A stretch of DNA of 64,000 nucleotides from NCBI RefSeq assembly GCF_016765635.1, contig NZ_JAESVD010000006.1, positions 1 to 64,000 of the forward strand, in the 5' to 3' direction. This DNA comes from Shewanella schlegeliana. GTDB taxonomy: Bacteria; Pseudomonadota; Gammaproteobacteria; Enterobacterales; Shewanellaceae. The notes beneath the pieces were generated by a model. That model was not told the origin of the DNA. It worked only from the letters and a program-made list of their open reading frames with translations, and ran no database searches. Below are positions 8,318 through 16,832 of this stretch, one piece after another (the stretch's first letter is position 1; every line of letters starts with the position of its first letter). The position numbers and the translations under genes are program-made.

Positions 8318-9478
8318 TTAGCTTTCAATCCAAGAGCGGTTGTAGTCGTTGCTCATGCAATGCTTTACATGTTCGGTTAGTTTTAGTGGGGCGAAGGTGT
8401 CGACCATCACTGCGTATTCATAAGTTTCAGTTTTGCCGATAGAGGCCTCTGTGCGGCCCGGCTGTGGACCGTGGGGTACCCCTTTTTGATGCAGGGTCAT
8501 ATAGCCTGCTTCTATGCCGGTACGACTCATAAAGTCACCGTCGACGTAATACAGCACTTCATCGCTGTCGATATTGCTATGGTAATAGGGGGCTGGAATC
8601 GACTCTGGGTGGAAATCATAGGGACGAGGCACGAAATTACAGATCACAAAGTTGTGGGCTGTAAAGACTAAGTGATCCGATGGCGGTAAGTGAATTTGGC
8701 CAACCTTTGGCGCGTACTCTTGAATGTTGAACGCCCAAGGGTATACACAGCCATCCCAACCCACGAGGTCGAATGGATGCCACTCAAGTGATGTCAGTTG
8801 ATACTTATCGCCAAACTTACAAATAAGTGGGAAGTCGCCTTTTTCTACTATGGCCTCCTGTAACTCGGGTGTGCGGAAATCGCGCTCACAATAGGGGGCA
8901 GACTCTAGCATCTGGCCATATTCATTTCGAAAGTGCTTGGGGACTTCGACCATGCTCGATGACTCGATGACAAATAGGCGTACATTGCTGTAGTCATCAA
9001 ACTTTAATTGGTAAGTCGTGCCCCGTGGGATCACTAGGTAGTCCCATTTTTTAACAGCTAGTGCGCCATATTCACTCAAGAGTGTGCCTTGACCTTCATG
9101 AACAAAAATCACTTCATCGGCATAGGCGTTGCGGTAAAACTCAGTACTTTCTTCGCTAACGCACGCGGTATACATGGCCACATCATTATTAAAGAAGATT
9201 TTATTGCGACTGCTAAAAAAATTGCCGCCGCAGTCGGCCTTCTTGGTGTCGAGCTTATAGTTCTGTACTAAAGAGTCTTGCCAGTCTTCGCCGTGGGATA
9301 AGCTATAAGGACTCACAGCTAATGCCTTCGTCGGCATGTTGTGATGGTACTTATTGGAGTAGATATTAGAAAAGCCGTGGGTAGAGAACAACTCTTCACG
9401 ATAGAGCTCTCCATTGTCTTTTTTAAATGTGATATGGCGTTTAGGCGGCACCATTCCTTGCTTCACATAAGATGGCAT
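8318..9478 (-). CDS. hmgA: Homogentisate 1,2-dioxygenase
   Basis: 386 residues. Opens the ring of homogentisate to maleylacetoacetate using Fe(II). The cupin-type C-terminal half carries the ligand set His-x5-Glu in YYHSNIDSDEVLYY and a His in HQKGVPHGPQPG. The protein is shorter than the roughly 430-residue human-type enzyme but matches the shorter bacterial form. The start is the ATG at 9478, with an AAGGA box 8-12 bases upstream; a longer frame to 9559 would read through the promoter region. First gene of the hmgA-hpd operon, divergent from a LysR regulator with a palindromic site between them. Confidence 0.93.
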   Translation of the reverse strand: MPSYVKQGMVPPKRHITFKKDNGELYREELFSTHGFSNIYSNKYHHNMPTKALAVSPYSLSHGEDWQDSLVQNYKLDTKKADCGGNFFSSRNKIFFNNDVAMYTACVSEESTEFYRNAYADEVIFVHEGQGTLLSEYGALAVKKWDYLVIPRGTTYQLKFDDYSNVRLFVIESSSMVEVPKHFRNEYGQMLESAPYCERDFRTPELQEAIVEKGDFPLICKFGDKYQLTSLEWHPFDLVGWDGCVYPWAFNIQEYAPKVGQIHLPPSDHLVFTAHNFVICNFVPRPYDFHPESIPAPYYHSNIDSDEVLYYVDGDFMSRTGIEAGYMTLHQKGVPHGPQPGRTEASIGKTETYEYAVMVDTFAPLKLTEHVKHCMSNDYNRSWIES

Positions 9479-9522
9479 ATTTGCTTTCCTTCGGCGCTCA
9501 AGCGCACTTATTAAAATAATAA

Positions 9523-9553
9523 TGTGATCTAGATTCAATTTAGTTGCTTGAAT
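9523..9553. promoter_or_regulatory. Candidate operator between hmgA and the LysR gene
   Basis: ATTCAA-N9-TTGAAT (9533-9553) is a perfect interrupted palindrome of the T-N11-A type bound by LysR proteins, placed in the 154-base divergent gap. It overlaps TGTGATCTAGATTCA (9523-9537), which has one perfect CRP half-site. Binding is inferred from position and symmetry only. Confidence 0.5.
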
Positions 9554-9632
9554 GAGCAAAAAAAAGAATAATAATTAACCTAACTTAATCGAAATTTTAG
9601 ATGGTAATTTAAGGTTTACGCGGGAGGAGCTT

Positions 9633-10532
9633 ATGCGTATCGATGTCGATGCTTTCAAAGTGTTACAGGTTCTAGTCGAGGAAGGCAGCTTCGCTAAGGC
9701 CGCAGAGCGCTTGCATAAGGCGCAATCTGCGGTGAGTTATCAAGTGAAGAAGCTGGAGCAGCACCTTGGTGTAAACCTTTTTTGTCGCGACCAATATCGG
9801 GCCGAACTCACTCCCGAGGGGGAGGTTATCTTGGCCGAAGGGCAAAAATTGCTGCAGTACCTTGCTAATATTGAACATTTAGCCAGTCGGTTTAGCGAAG
9901 GCTGGGAGCCTAAGCTTGAGATCATCATAGATGGTGCCCTGCCGATGAAGCCAATTATGCGAGCGTTGAAACGGCTGTCGCAGTTACAACTACCGACAAA
10001 GGTTCAGCTAAATATGGAGTTCTTAGGGGGCGTACAGGATAGGTTCGAGCGTGATAGCGCCGATCTAATGCTAGTAAAAGATTACCGCACCGGCCCGAAT
10101 TATCGCCCTCAACCACTGCCGCAGATCACTAGTGTTTTGGTGGTCAGTGCCGAGCATCCTTTAGCGAAAGAGCAAAGTTTGAGTTTATTTGAACTGCAGC
10201 GCTATGTGGAATTAACCATCGAAGATTCATCGGCCGATAAACATTATCGAGATGAGTTGCAGTTCGGGGGAGATAAGGTGTTTTATCTCTCGGGCTTCAT
10301 GATGAAGAAAAACGCACTCATGATGGGGTTGGGTTTTGGTTGGATGCCTGATTTTCTCATTGAAGAGGAGCTAAGCAATGGCGAGCTTGTCGAAGTGGAT
10401 TTTAGTGGTGGCAGTCGTTACAGCTTTATTCCTCAGTTAGTTTCAACCATGGAGCGTCCGCTCGGCCGAGCGGGGCGTTTGTTTACCAGCTTAATTATGG
10501 AGGAGTTTGCCTTAGAGAAAAGCCTCGACTAA
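9633..10532 (+). CDS. LysR-family transcriptional regulator
   Basis: 299 residues. An N-terminal winged helix-turn-helix (about 5-62: GSFAKAAERLHKAQSAVSYQ...LEQHLGVNLF) is followed by a linker helix and a periplasmic-binding-protein-like effector domain (about 90-290). It is transcribed away from hmgA-hpd and has a very strong ribosome-binding site (GGGAGGAGC) 2-9 bases before the ATG. The divergent layout and the palindrome at 9533-9553 suggest that it controls tyrosine catabolism, possibly with an aromatic effector. That role is inferred from context; the family also includes many unrelated regulators. Confidence 0.9.
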   Translation: MRIDVDAFKVLQVLVEEGSFAKAAERLHKAQSAVSYQVKKLEQHLGVNLFCRDQYRAELTPEGEVILAEGQKLLQYLANIEHLASRFSEGWEPKLEIIIDGALPMKPIMRALKRLSQLQLPTKVQLNMEFLGGVQDRFERDSADLMLVKDYRTGPNYRPQPLPQITSVLVVSAEHPLAKEQSLSLFELQRYVELTIEDSSADKHYRDELQFGGDKVFYLSGFMMKKNALMMGLGFGWMPDFLIEEELSNGELVEVDFSGGSRYSFIPQLVSTMERPLGRAGRLFTSLIMEEFALEKSLD

Positions 10533-10904
10533 GAGCGAGACCTAGATCAAGCTTAAATCCTGCGCTTATTGCCGTTTTACTATCACTAGAATTGCAAAAT
10601 GCGTATATAAATGCGATTGCTCCTTTAGCATTATCACTCTGCAGTACGTTTTAGAATAGCTTCTATCAACGAGGCTCCTGTATGAAAATCAATTTTAAAT
10701 CGTTAACTGTCTGATTTGCTACGTTATTTATAACTTTCACTGTTTGTTTTAAACGTTAAGCTTGAGTTCAGTTTAGCCCAATTAGAATAGTCTTAATTAA
10801 GCTTGGTACAGCATATGCAAAAGTTAAGTTGCAGAAGTAAGTTCATGGCCATTATGGCGCGGCTTAAATTTAAGATGCATAGCTAGGTTAGGTGGAGGTT
10901 TATG
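10533..10904. other. Intergenic region with a broken leader-like reading frame
   Basis: No intact gene. At 10682 an ATG preceded by GAGG opens MKINFKSLTV, then a TGA at 10712, then FATLFITFTVCFKR in the same frame before TAA at 10757. Read through, it looks like the start of a signal peptide. It may be the remnant of a lost secreted-protein gene or chance. The remaining bases hold the promoter of the next gene; no clear -35/-10 pair was settled. Confidence 0.35.
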
Positions 10905-11264
10905 ATGAACAACTCAATATTACAAGGTTACCTTACTAGCCTGTACAGTAAGTATGTGAGCGATCTTAAGCTAGGTGAGCATCATGTCTCAGATAAAAGG
11001 CTTCAAGAGTTTGTTGCCGATCTAAAAAAGGCGGGTATCTTACTAGAGACATTTAACTGGGGCGAGTGGTATCAAAATAGCTATATGGTGGATAGACCTG
11101 AATACATAGCCGATGCGTCATTTTACGAGTGCCAGATCTTGTTAACTGCCATGTCACGCCTCCATAGGTTTAGCCCTGGGATCTTAAGTAACATGCGCTG
11201 CCAAGGAGTGTTAATCGCCATTTTGGAACGTTTTCAAAGCCTTTATTATCAAAAGGCTGTTTAA
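10905..11264 (+). CDS. DUF6508-type small protein
   Basis: 119 residues, acidic to neutral, predicted cytoplasmic. The FNWGEWYQN motif and the C-terminal pattern LLTAMSRLHRFSPGIL...QGVLIAILERF match DUF6508 as I know it. No function has been established for the family. Two ATGs occur in tandem (10902, 10905); the second is preferred because GGAGG then lies 6 bases upstream, whereas for the first it is only 3. It is followed by a terminator shared with ccpA. Nothing nearby suggests a partner. Confidence 0.7.
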   Translation: MNNSILQGYLTSLYSKYVSDLKLGEHHVSDKRLQEFVADLKKAGILLETFNWGEWYQNSYMVDRPEYIADASFYECQILLTAMSRLHRFSPGILSNMRCQGVLIAILERFQSLYYQKAV

Positions 11265-11310
11265 TGGTAATGAAAAAATTCCCGCATTAGCCTGCTATAC
11301 CTCAACTAGA

Positions 11311-11336
11311 AAGAGCCGCAATATGCGGCTCTTTTG
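11311..11336. terminator. Bidirectional terminator between DUF6508 gene and ccpA
   Basis: AAGAGCCGCA (11311-11320) pairs with TGCGGCTCTT (11324-11333) around a 3-base loop, followed by T-rich DNA. It serves two convergent genes. Confidence 0.85.
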
Positions 11337-11358
11337 CTTTGCAATTCGTTAAGCTGGT

Positions 11359-12351
11359 CTAGCCCTCGAAAGGCACCGGACGAGGTGTATTCTTATTAGA
11401 CGGTGGTAAGATTGGCAACACAATTTGTGGCTGCTCACCAGTTAAAGAGTTTAGGAATGCGACCATCTCTTTGACCTCATTATCTGACAGCTTTTGTCCA
11501 AGCTGAATATCTGCCATGGTGTTGACCGCTTCTTCAAGCTCCCAAACACTGCCATCGTGGAAGTACGGATAGGTAAGCTCGATATTACGCAGTGTAGGAA
11601 CCTTGAATACAAATTTATCGGCTTCTTTGCCTGTCACGCCTTTTCTACCCTCTGCTGGGTTATTGGTGTGGAAAGGCTTAACAAGACCCATCTTCATATA
11701 CATGGTGCCACCAACCGCAGGGCCGTTGTGACAGCTCACGCAGCCTTTATCTTTAAATAGTTGGTAACCCGCCTTTGCTTGATCTGTGATTGCATCTTTA
11801 TCGCCCTGAAGATATAGGTCGAACGGCGCATTTGGTGTGACTAAGGTTTTTTCAAACTCAGCAATGGCGTCGGTGATCATATCGATGCTGACATCTTTAG
11901 AGTCATACACTTTTTCAAAGCGTGCTTGGTATGCTGGCATAGAGCGTACCGTATCTACTGCTAGCTCATGGCTAAAGCCCATCTCTTTAGGGTTGGCAAT
12001 TGGTCCACCCGCTTGCTCTTTAAGATCTTTAGCTCGACCATCCCAAAACTGTGCTAGACCATACTCGGCATTAAGTACGGTTGGTGAGTTAATCGGGCCT
12101 TCTTGCCAGTTATGCCCAATAGAGGTTGGTAGTGCATCAACGCCACCTATCGATAGGTTGTGGCAAGAGTTACATGAAATGAAGCCTGATTTAGATAATC
12201 TTGGTTCGAAAAATAGCATTTTACCAAGCTCTACTTTCTCTGGGTTGGTGATCACTGCCGCAGGGATAATTTCAATGGGCTCGTTAGCCGCATTTGCGCT
12301 GACGGATAAGGTGGAAAGTAGTGCGATGGAGAGTAAACTAAGCTTATTCAT
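11359..12351 (-). CDS. ccpA: Di-haem cytochrome c peroxidase
   Basis: 330 residues. Reduces hydrogen peroxide in the periplasm with electrons from cytochromes c. A 21-residue signal peptide (ending VSANA) is followed by two haem-binding sites, CNSCH (about 60) and CVSCH (about 205), in the spacing of the bacterial di-haem peroxidases (CcpA/MacA). FHDGSVWELEEAVNTM near the C-terminus is a family block. In Shewanella oneidensis the homologue works in anaerobic-to-microaerobic peroxide defence. A CRP-like palindrome lies about 120 bases upstream of the start. The gene stands alone, convergent with the DUF6508 gene. Confidence 0.93.
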   Translation of the reverse strand: MNKLSLLSIALLSTLSVSANAANEPIEIIPAAVITNPEKVELGKMLFFEPRLSKSGFISCNSCHNLSIGGVDALPTSIGHNWQEGPINSPTVLNAEYGLAQFWDGRAKDLKEQAGGPIANPKEMGFSHELAVDTVRSMPAYQARFEKVYDSKDVSIDMITDAIAEFEKTLVTPNAPFDLYLQGDKDAITDQAKAGYQLFKDKGCVSCHNGPAVGGTMYMKMGLVKPFHTNNPAEGRKGVTGKEADKFVFKVPTLRNIELTYPYFHDGSVWELEEAVNTMADIQLGQKLSDNEVKEMVAFLNSLTGEQPQIVLPILPPSNKNTPRPVPFEG

Positions 12352-12473
12352 AATGGCCTCAAGTAAACATTACTGTCTGTAGGGTTAATTTATGAACCAA
12401 TAATAATGAGCTTTAGAAAAAGAATATAACGCTTTGTTTCGATTAGGACTATCGTGGATTTGGATTGATATTT

Positions 12474-12489
12474 TGCGATATAGATCGCA
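12474..12489. promoter_or_regulatory. CRP-like site upstream of ccpA
   Basis: TGCGATATAGATCGCA is a perfect inverted repeat, TGCGA-N6-TCGCA, close to the CRP consensus TGTGA-N6-TCACA. It is 123 bases before the ccpA start. CRP is the main regulator of anaerobic respiration in Shewanella, so control of a periplasmic peroxidase by it would make sense. The half-site deviates at one base on each side. Confidence 0.5.
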
Positions 12490-12608
12490 GACAGACTACC
12501 TAATGATAGGTAGGTTAGGTTAAGCCTTAACCGAAAGAGGAACCCCTAATCGCAGTTAGGTTCTAATTGCAGTAAAAAACCGTTTAAGAGATAAAGACGG
12601 CTCCACTC

Positions 12609-12836
12609 TTATTTGTTCAGTCTTCTCAAAAGTAGTTTTCTATCTAACCAGCGTGCAGTTTGACTAAGGTGGACTTGGCTTTTTTTTAGCCAGTGACGCG
12701 CCCAAGGGTATTCAAGGCTCAATATTGCAAGGCCTATAGGCAGCAGTAACCAAGCTGGCCCGGGTAGCACAATTAAAAGCGCGCCTGCAAGCGTTAGACT
12801 CGCACCTACCAGCGTAATAACCGCTTTTTTTATCAT
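12609..12836 (-). CDS. PGPGW-family small membrane protein
   Basis: 75 residues with two hydrophobic segments (about 5-22 and 24-40) separated by the LPGPAWLLLPIGLAIL motif that defines the PGPGW family (transmembrane protein of unknown role). The C-terminal 30 residues are basic and probably cytoplasmic. ATG start at 12836, next to an AGAGGTAAAT ribosome-binding region. Function unknown. It lies alone between ccpA and a binding-protein gene. Confidence 0.75.
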   Translation of the reverse strand: MIKKAVITLVGASLTLAGALLIVLPGPAWLLLPIGLAILSLEYPWARHWLKKSQVHLSQTARWLDRKLLLRRLNK

Positions 12837-13098
12837 TTTATTTACCTCTAGCTTTGTCTGCGTTTACTCCTCACTCGTTATCAGTGTAAACCAAAGTAAA
12901 AGTAATCATTTGTGTTAATTGTAACAAAGATTCCTTTTCAATAATCCTGCTTATAAAGCGGCTAGTGCTTAGATGCATCAAGGCTAAGGCTTGGTGTTAT
13001 TCTGGGTTTTGACTAAAATCTTTGTGTAGATTAGATAAATTTCTTACTGAGCGCCAAGGGGATGATATCGGCTTTTGCAGTAAGTTATAGGGCAGGAT

Positions 13099-13890
13099 GT
13101 GATATTGATTCTTAGTATGTGTATTCAGCTTAAAACAGTTTGGCGATCTTTTCGTAAAAGGTTCGCTAGGGCTAGCTTGTGCCTATTGCTTATCGGTTAC
13201 TCAAGTGCGCTTTATGCTGACACCCTGTATTTGACATCTCTGCACTGGCCACCTTTCTCCGGTGCGCAGTTAAAGAACCAAGGGGCCTGTATTGCTATCG
13301 CAAGAGCGGCTTTAGAGGCGGAAGGGCATACACTCGTTGTGGACTTTTATCCATGGAGCCGTGCGGTGAGAATGGCATCTCGTCGTGACTCTAAATATTT
13401 AGGTTACCTACCCGAATATACTTACCCGACCGATAAGTTTATCTTTTCATTGCCGATGGGGAGAAGCGCACTAGGTATAGTCGAGCAAAAAATACACCCG
13501 ATTAGTTGGACGCAACAAAGCGATCTTAATCACTATACGATAGGAGTGGTTAAAGATTATGTGAACACCCGTGAGCTTGACAAGATGATGGCACTCGGCA
13601 TTCAGCCTTTTGAGGCGGTCGCATCGGATCTGCATAATGTAAATAAGGTCGCTACAGGCCGGATCGATGCGGCAATTATCGACGAACATGTGCTGCAATA
13701 CTTACTCGCTCAGCCCAATATGAAGCATGTGAGGGATAAGGTGCAATTTAATAAAAAGTTACTGACCTACAAAGAGTTATTTATCGCATTTAAGAATAAT
13801 CACGCAGGCCGTATGTGGCGCGACAGGTTCAATCAAGGGATAAGTAAAATCGATGTGCAGCAGATCTTAGAAAAGAATATGCGCCAATAA
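13099..13890 (+). CDS. Periplasmic solute-binding-like protein (SBP_bac_3 type)
   Basis: 263 residues at the longest. A basic start and hydrophobic segment ending in SSALYA form a signal peptide; the mature part starts LYLTSLHWPPFSG, the usual first strand of amino-acid-type binding proteins, followed by CIAIARAAL...VVDFYPWSRAVRMA. The WPPF and PWSR motifs are common in stand-alone Shewanella and Vibrio members that lack a transporter. No ABC permease or ATPase is adjacent. The start is uncertain: GTG 13099, TTG 13105 (AGGA 7 bases upstream) or ATG 13117 all keep the signal peptide. The ligand is unknown. Confidence 0.75.
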   Translation: MILILSMCIQLKTVWRSFRKRFARASLCLLLIGYSSALYADTLYLTSLHWPPFSGAQLKNQGACIAIARAALEAEGHTLVVDFYPWSRAVRMASRRDSKYLGYLPEYTYPTDKFIFSLPMGRSALGIVEQKIHPISWTQQSDLNHYTIGVVKDYVNTRELDKMMALGIQPFEAVASDLHNVNKVATGRIDAAIIDEHVLQYLLAQPNMKHVRDKVQFNKKLLTYKELFIAFKNNHAGRMWRDRFNQGISKIDVQQILEKNMRQ

Positions 13891-13965
13891 CGCGTATTTC
13901 AGCTCCTAGTTAAGAGGCTGATTTTAAGGAAGCGAGTTTAACTGAGTAGGTTTAACGGAGCGAGT

Positions 13966-14742
13966 ATGGCGACAGTGGTGTTAATCCGCGGTCTGATGCG
14001 CGATAAACGGCATTGGAATGAGTTTGCTAAGCTTCTGCAAAAGCGCCTACCTAATGGGCATCAGGTTATCTCGTTAGATATTTTAGGAAATGGCGACTCT
14101 GTGGACAGCAGAGGTCCGCTGACTATCGATGAATATGCTGAAGAGCTTCTATTTCGCCTGCGACAGCTTACCTGTGATGATTGCTATATCGTTGGATTAT
14201 CGATGGGCGGCATGATAGCGCTACAGATGGCAAGTTTACAGGCAAAGTCTGTGGACATGGCTAACGAGGTACAAATAAAGGGGGTGGCTGTGCTCAACGC
14301 TAGCGCAGCAAATCTGTCACCTTGGTATCAGCGTTTTCAACTCGGGGCGGTGTTTAATGCGTTTCGTCACAGAGTTAAGGATCCAAAAGTCAGTGTACTG
14401 GAGGCCATGATTATTGCTTCAACGAGTGTGACTCAAGGCCGTAACCTACATTTAGTGCTCAAGTGGACTCAATACCGCACACTTGGCCATACGCATTTTT
14501 CCAATGTGCTACGCCAACTCTGGGCCTGCCGTCAGTTTAATTGCCCGGCTAAGATAGCGACGTCAATTACAGTCATGAGCGGTCTTAAGGATAAGTTGGT
14601 TAGCCCCAATTGCAGTCAAAAGCTTGCGCGGTATTATCGAAGCAAGCTTGTTGAGTTTGACTGCGCAGGACATGACTTGAGTTTAGATTGTCCTGAAAAG
14701 CTTTGTCAGATGCTAATTGAGCGTTTCTTTCTCAACTCCTAA
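13966..14742 (+). CDS. Alpha/beta-hydrolase fold protein
   Basis: 258 residues. The N-terminal IRGLMRDKRHWNEF is the first strand with its oxyanion segment, the nucleophile elbow is GLSMGG (Ser about 78), an acid is likely Asp in SGLKDKLVSP (about 207) and the His in CAGHDLSLD (about 235). No signal peptide, so cytoplasmic. The substrate cannot be assigned; hydrolases, esterases and C-C bond hydrolases share this pattern. The ATG at 13966 has GGAG 6-9 bases upstream. The gene ends in a 4-base overlap with the convergent yccF gene. Confidence 0.85.
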   Translation: MATVVLIRGLMRDKRHWNEFAKLLQKRLPNGHQVISLDILGNGDSVDSRGPLTIDEYAEELLFRLRQLTCDDCYIVGLSMGGMIALQMASLQAKSVDMANEVQIKGVAVLNASAANLSPWYQRFQLGAVFNAFRHRVKDPKVSVLEAMIIASTSVTQGRNLHLVLKWTQYRTLGHTHFSNVLRQLWACRQFNCPAKIATSITVMSGLKDKLVSPNCSQKLARYYRSKLVEFDCAGHDLSLDCPEKLCQMLIERFFLNS

Positions 14743-15146
14743 GCTTTAGCAACGACGGTTTGGCCGATAGGCGTTAAACTCAATATGGCCAACTTTAGAT
14801 GCTGTAAGGCAAATGGGATCCCTATGATGGTGACGGCACAGGCTAACGCATGAACGATATGACCTATTGCTAACCAGATCCCGAAAAATAGGAACCAAAT
14901 AATGTTCCCCACCATGCCAAATGCTCCGGTTCCAAGGTCTTCGTTGCCTGTCAGTGTGCGCCTGTTAATGGCGTCTTGTCCAAAAGGCCAGAATGTCATT
15001 TCGCCTATCACGAAACAGGCTCTGCCAAAGGGGATGCCAATAATGCTGATAAAGCAGAGCAGTCCAGCTAGCCACCATGCGAGTCCCATCACAAAACCAC
15101 CTAAAACAAACCAAGCAATATTAAACACTAAACGAAGTACTGCCAT
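14739..15146 (-). CDS. yccF: YccF-family inner membrane protein
   Basis: 135 residues with two similar halves, each hydrophobic and containing an IIGIPFG/IIGIPFA motif (about 35 and 110), which is the duplicated YccF (DUF307) domain. Four membrane segments are expected. In some bacteria the domain is fused to or located next to transporters, but the function is not established. Convergent with the hydrolase gene, with a 4-base overlap. GGAG precedes the ATG by 9 bases. Confidence 0.85.
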   Translation of the reverse strand: MAVLRLVFNIAWFVLGGFVMGLAWWLAGLLCFISIIGIPFGRACFVIGEMTFWPFGQDAINRRTLTGNEDLGTGAFGMVGNIIWFLFFGIWLAIGHIVHALACAVTIIGIPFALQHLKLAILSLTPIGQTVVAKA

Positions 15147-15546
15147 TAACGGCTCCTTATATTTGTACTCGCCCTTGTGGGCTAACTATAATTAAGCGAT
15201 TTTCGTGCCAAACTCGCAATCAGCTGTATTTGCAGGTTTTATATGGGTTTTGCATTGGTTTTTAGTTTGGTGGAGTGGCAGGTTTGACTAATAGTTAGTA
15301 ATTTCAACACCATGAATAATGAGAATTGACTAACTGTTGTGAACAATTGAGGTCAGCATTGGCCTGCTAGCTCTATTTATCACTGCGTTAAATGATTACG
15401 CGCACAAAGAGTTAAGGTTTACAATGGCAATATCAACCAGAACCAAACGATGAATTAACGGCTAGCGAGTTAAGTACCAAGTCTTTGTCGCTTGAAGTAA
15501 GCCCTCGTTAAACCATCTGTAATAATAGAATGTGAGTGAGTAGCTT
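15147..15546. other. 400-base intergenic region
   Basis: Between divergent yccF and the PLP enzyme gene. No gene, terminator or clear operator was recognised. GACTAATAGTTAGTAATTTC and AATTGACTAACTGTTGTGAA contain TTAGT/ACTAA inverted motifs (about 15286-15340). Both flanking promoters must lie here, but I could not assign -35/-10 elements with confidence. Confidence 0.3.
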
Positions 15547-16461
15547 TTGTTAACTAATACCCCTGTAGAGTCTATTAATTTTAATGGTATTCAGATCTAT
15601 GTAAAACGTGACGATCTGCTTAGTGAAGAGTTTTCTGGCAATAAAGCCCGCAAATTTGCTTACTTTCTTGATAATGACGTAGTAGGAAAGAAGGTTTTAG
15701 TGGGTCATGGCTCACCCGTTGCCAACTCCTTATATTCCATGTCGGCGCTCGCCAAGCTCAAGGGATTACAACTGGATTTTTATGTCGATCATATTGCCAA
15801 GCAGGTATTAACTTCGACAGTGGGTAATTATGCAGCAGCCATAGCCAATGGAGCCAATGTTATTGACCTGTCTAAAGTTACCGATCGACAAGCGTTAAGC
15901 TGCATCGAGTATATCGAGCAAAAAGTGTTACCAGGAAACGATGAGCTGTTGTTTGTACCTGAAGGTGGCCGCTGTGAGTATGCAAGATACGGCGTTCACA
16001 AACTGGCACAAGAGGTTATTGAGTGGGCTAATGCACAGCAGTTAAGTCAACTACGTGTTTTCTTACCCTCTGGTACTGGCACGACTGCTGTGTTTCTCAG
16101 TGAATACCTCGCGATGAAAGCGCCGCATATTCAAGTGTTTACCTGCGCCTGTGTGGGAGACTCTGAATATTTGCAGCAGCAGTTTAGGTATCTTGTTGCG
16201 GATGAGAGTTTGCACCCACAGATTGTCGAACTCGGTAAGAAGTACCATTTCGGTAAGCTGTATAAGCCTTTTTACGAGATGTATAACAAGGTCTGTGCGT
16301 CTGGCATTGAGTTTGAACTCTTGTACGATCCTCTTGGCTGGATGTGCGTCGAGAAGTTACTCAACAGTGGAACGGTGCAGCCAATGCTTTATATTCATCA
16401 AGGTGGCTTACTGGGGAATGCGACTATGCTACCAAGGTACCAACGTAAATACGGTAACTAA
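15547..16461 (+). CDS. PLP-dependent ACC-deaminase/D-cysteine desulfhydrase-like enzyme
   Basis: 304 residues of fold type II PLP enzyme. KRDDLLSEEFSGNKARK carries the PLP lysine (GNKARK), and VGHGSPVANS, PEGG and PSGTGT supply the usual cofactor-binding loops. Family members deaminate 1-aminocyclopropane-1-carboxylate or desulfhydrate D-cysteine; which reaction applies is not decided by sequence. The only available start is TTG at 15547, because an in-frame TAG lies at 15541-15543 just upstream; the ribosome-binding site is poor (GAGTGAG). This may mean low expression or a shortened N-terminus. It is followed by a large hairpin at 16497-16541. Confidence 0.85.
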   Translation: MLTNTPVESINFNGIQIYVKRDDLLSEEFSGNKARKFAYFLDNDVVGKKVLVGHGSPVANSLYSMSALAKLKGLQLDFYVDHIAKQVLTSTVGNYAAAIANGANVIDLSKVTDRQALSCIEYIEQKVLPGNDELLFVPEGGRCEYARYGVHKLAQEVIEWANAQQLSQLRVFLPSGTGTTAVFLSEYLAMKAPHIQVFTCACVGDSEYLQQQFRYLVADESLHPQIVELGKKYHFGKLYKPFYEMYNKVCASGIEFELLYDPLGWMCVEKLLNSGTVQPMLYIHQGGLLGNATMLPRYQRKYGN

Positions 16462-16496
16462 TGAGCAGTACAAAATGGTTTAAGGTTGGGGTTTCC

Positions 16497-16541
16497 ATTT
16501 GGTTAGGCTTAATACCTTTTAAGGTATGGCCTAACCCAAAT
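16497..16541 (+). terminator. Large hairpin after the PLP enzyme gene
   Basis: ATTTGGTTAGGC (16497-16508) pairs with GCCTAACCCAAAT (16529-16541), with inner pairing ATACC/GGTAT. It lies about 36 bases past the stop codon. No T-run follows, so it may protect the mRNA end rather than terminate directly. Confidence 0.5.
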
Positions 16542-16658
16542 GAATTTGACTAAATAGCTGAGTAGATGTTTCAGTCCTATTCGTTTGCCTATGAAGACAA
16601 ACATTCGATACGAGTGAGAGGAGGTGTATCGAAGAGTCAGTTTTTACTCGTTACTAGC

Positions 16659-16832
16659 TTATTTATTACCAGACAATAACCATTTCATAAATGATAGCGC
16701 TTCAGTACGCTTAGAAAAAGTCTGTCTATTTTTGCCTCGACTGTCAGTAAAGGCGATTGATGTTTTGTTGACTGAAATTGAGTCTACTGGAAAGTTAACG
16801 GTAATTTCATGTCCATTTACTAGGTATGACAT
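16659..16832 (-). CDS. Small protein of unknown function (57 residues)
   Basis: MSYLVNGHEITVNF... is preceded by a near-perfect AAGGAG 8 bases before the ATG at 16832, and TATAAT occurs upstream in the reverse direction (about 16862-16867), so expression is plausible. The protein has no membrane segment and no signal peptide; its C-terminal half (RGKNRQTFSKRTEALSFMKW) is basic and helical. I do not recognise the family. A plus-strand frame at 16624-16869 covers the same bases but starts at GTG without a usable ribosome-binding site and is rejected. Confidence 0.55.
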   Translation of the reverse strand: MSYLVNGHEITVNFPVDSISVNKTSIAFTDSRGKNRQTFSKRTEALSFMKWLLSGNK

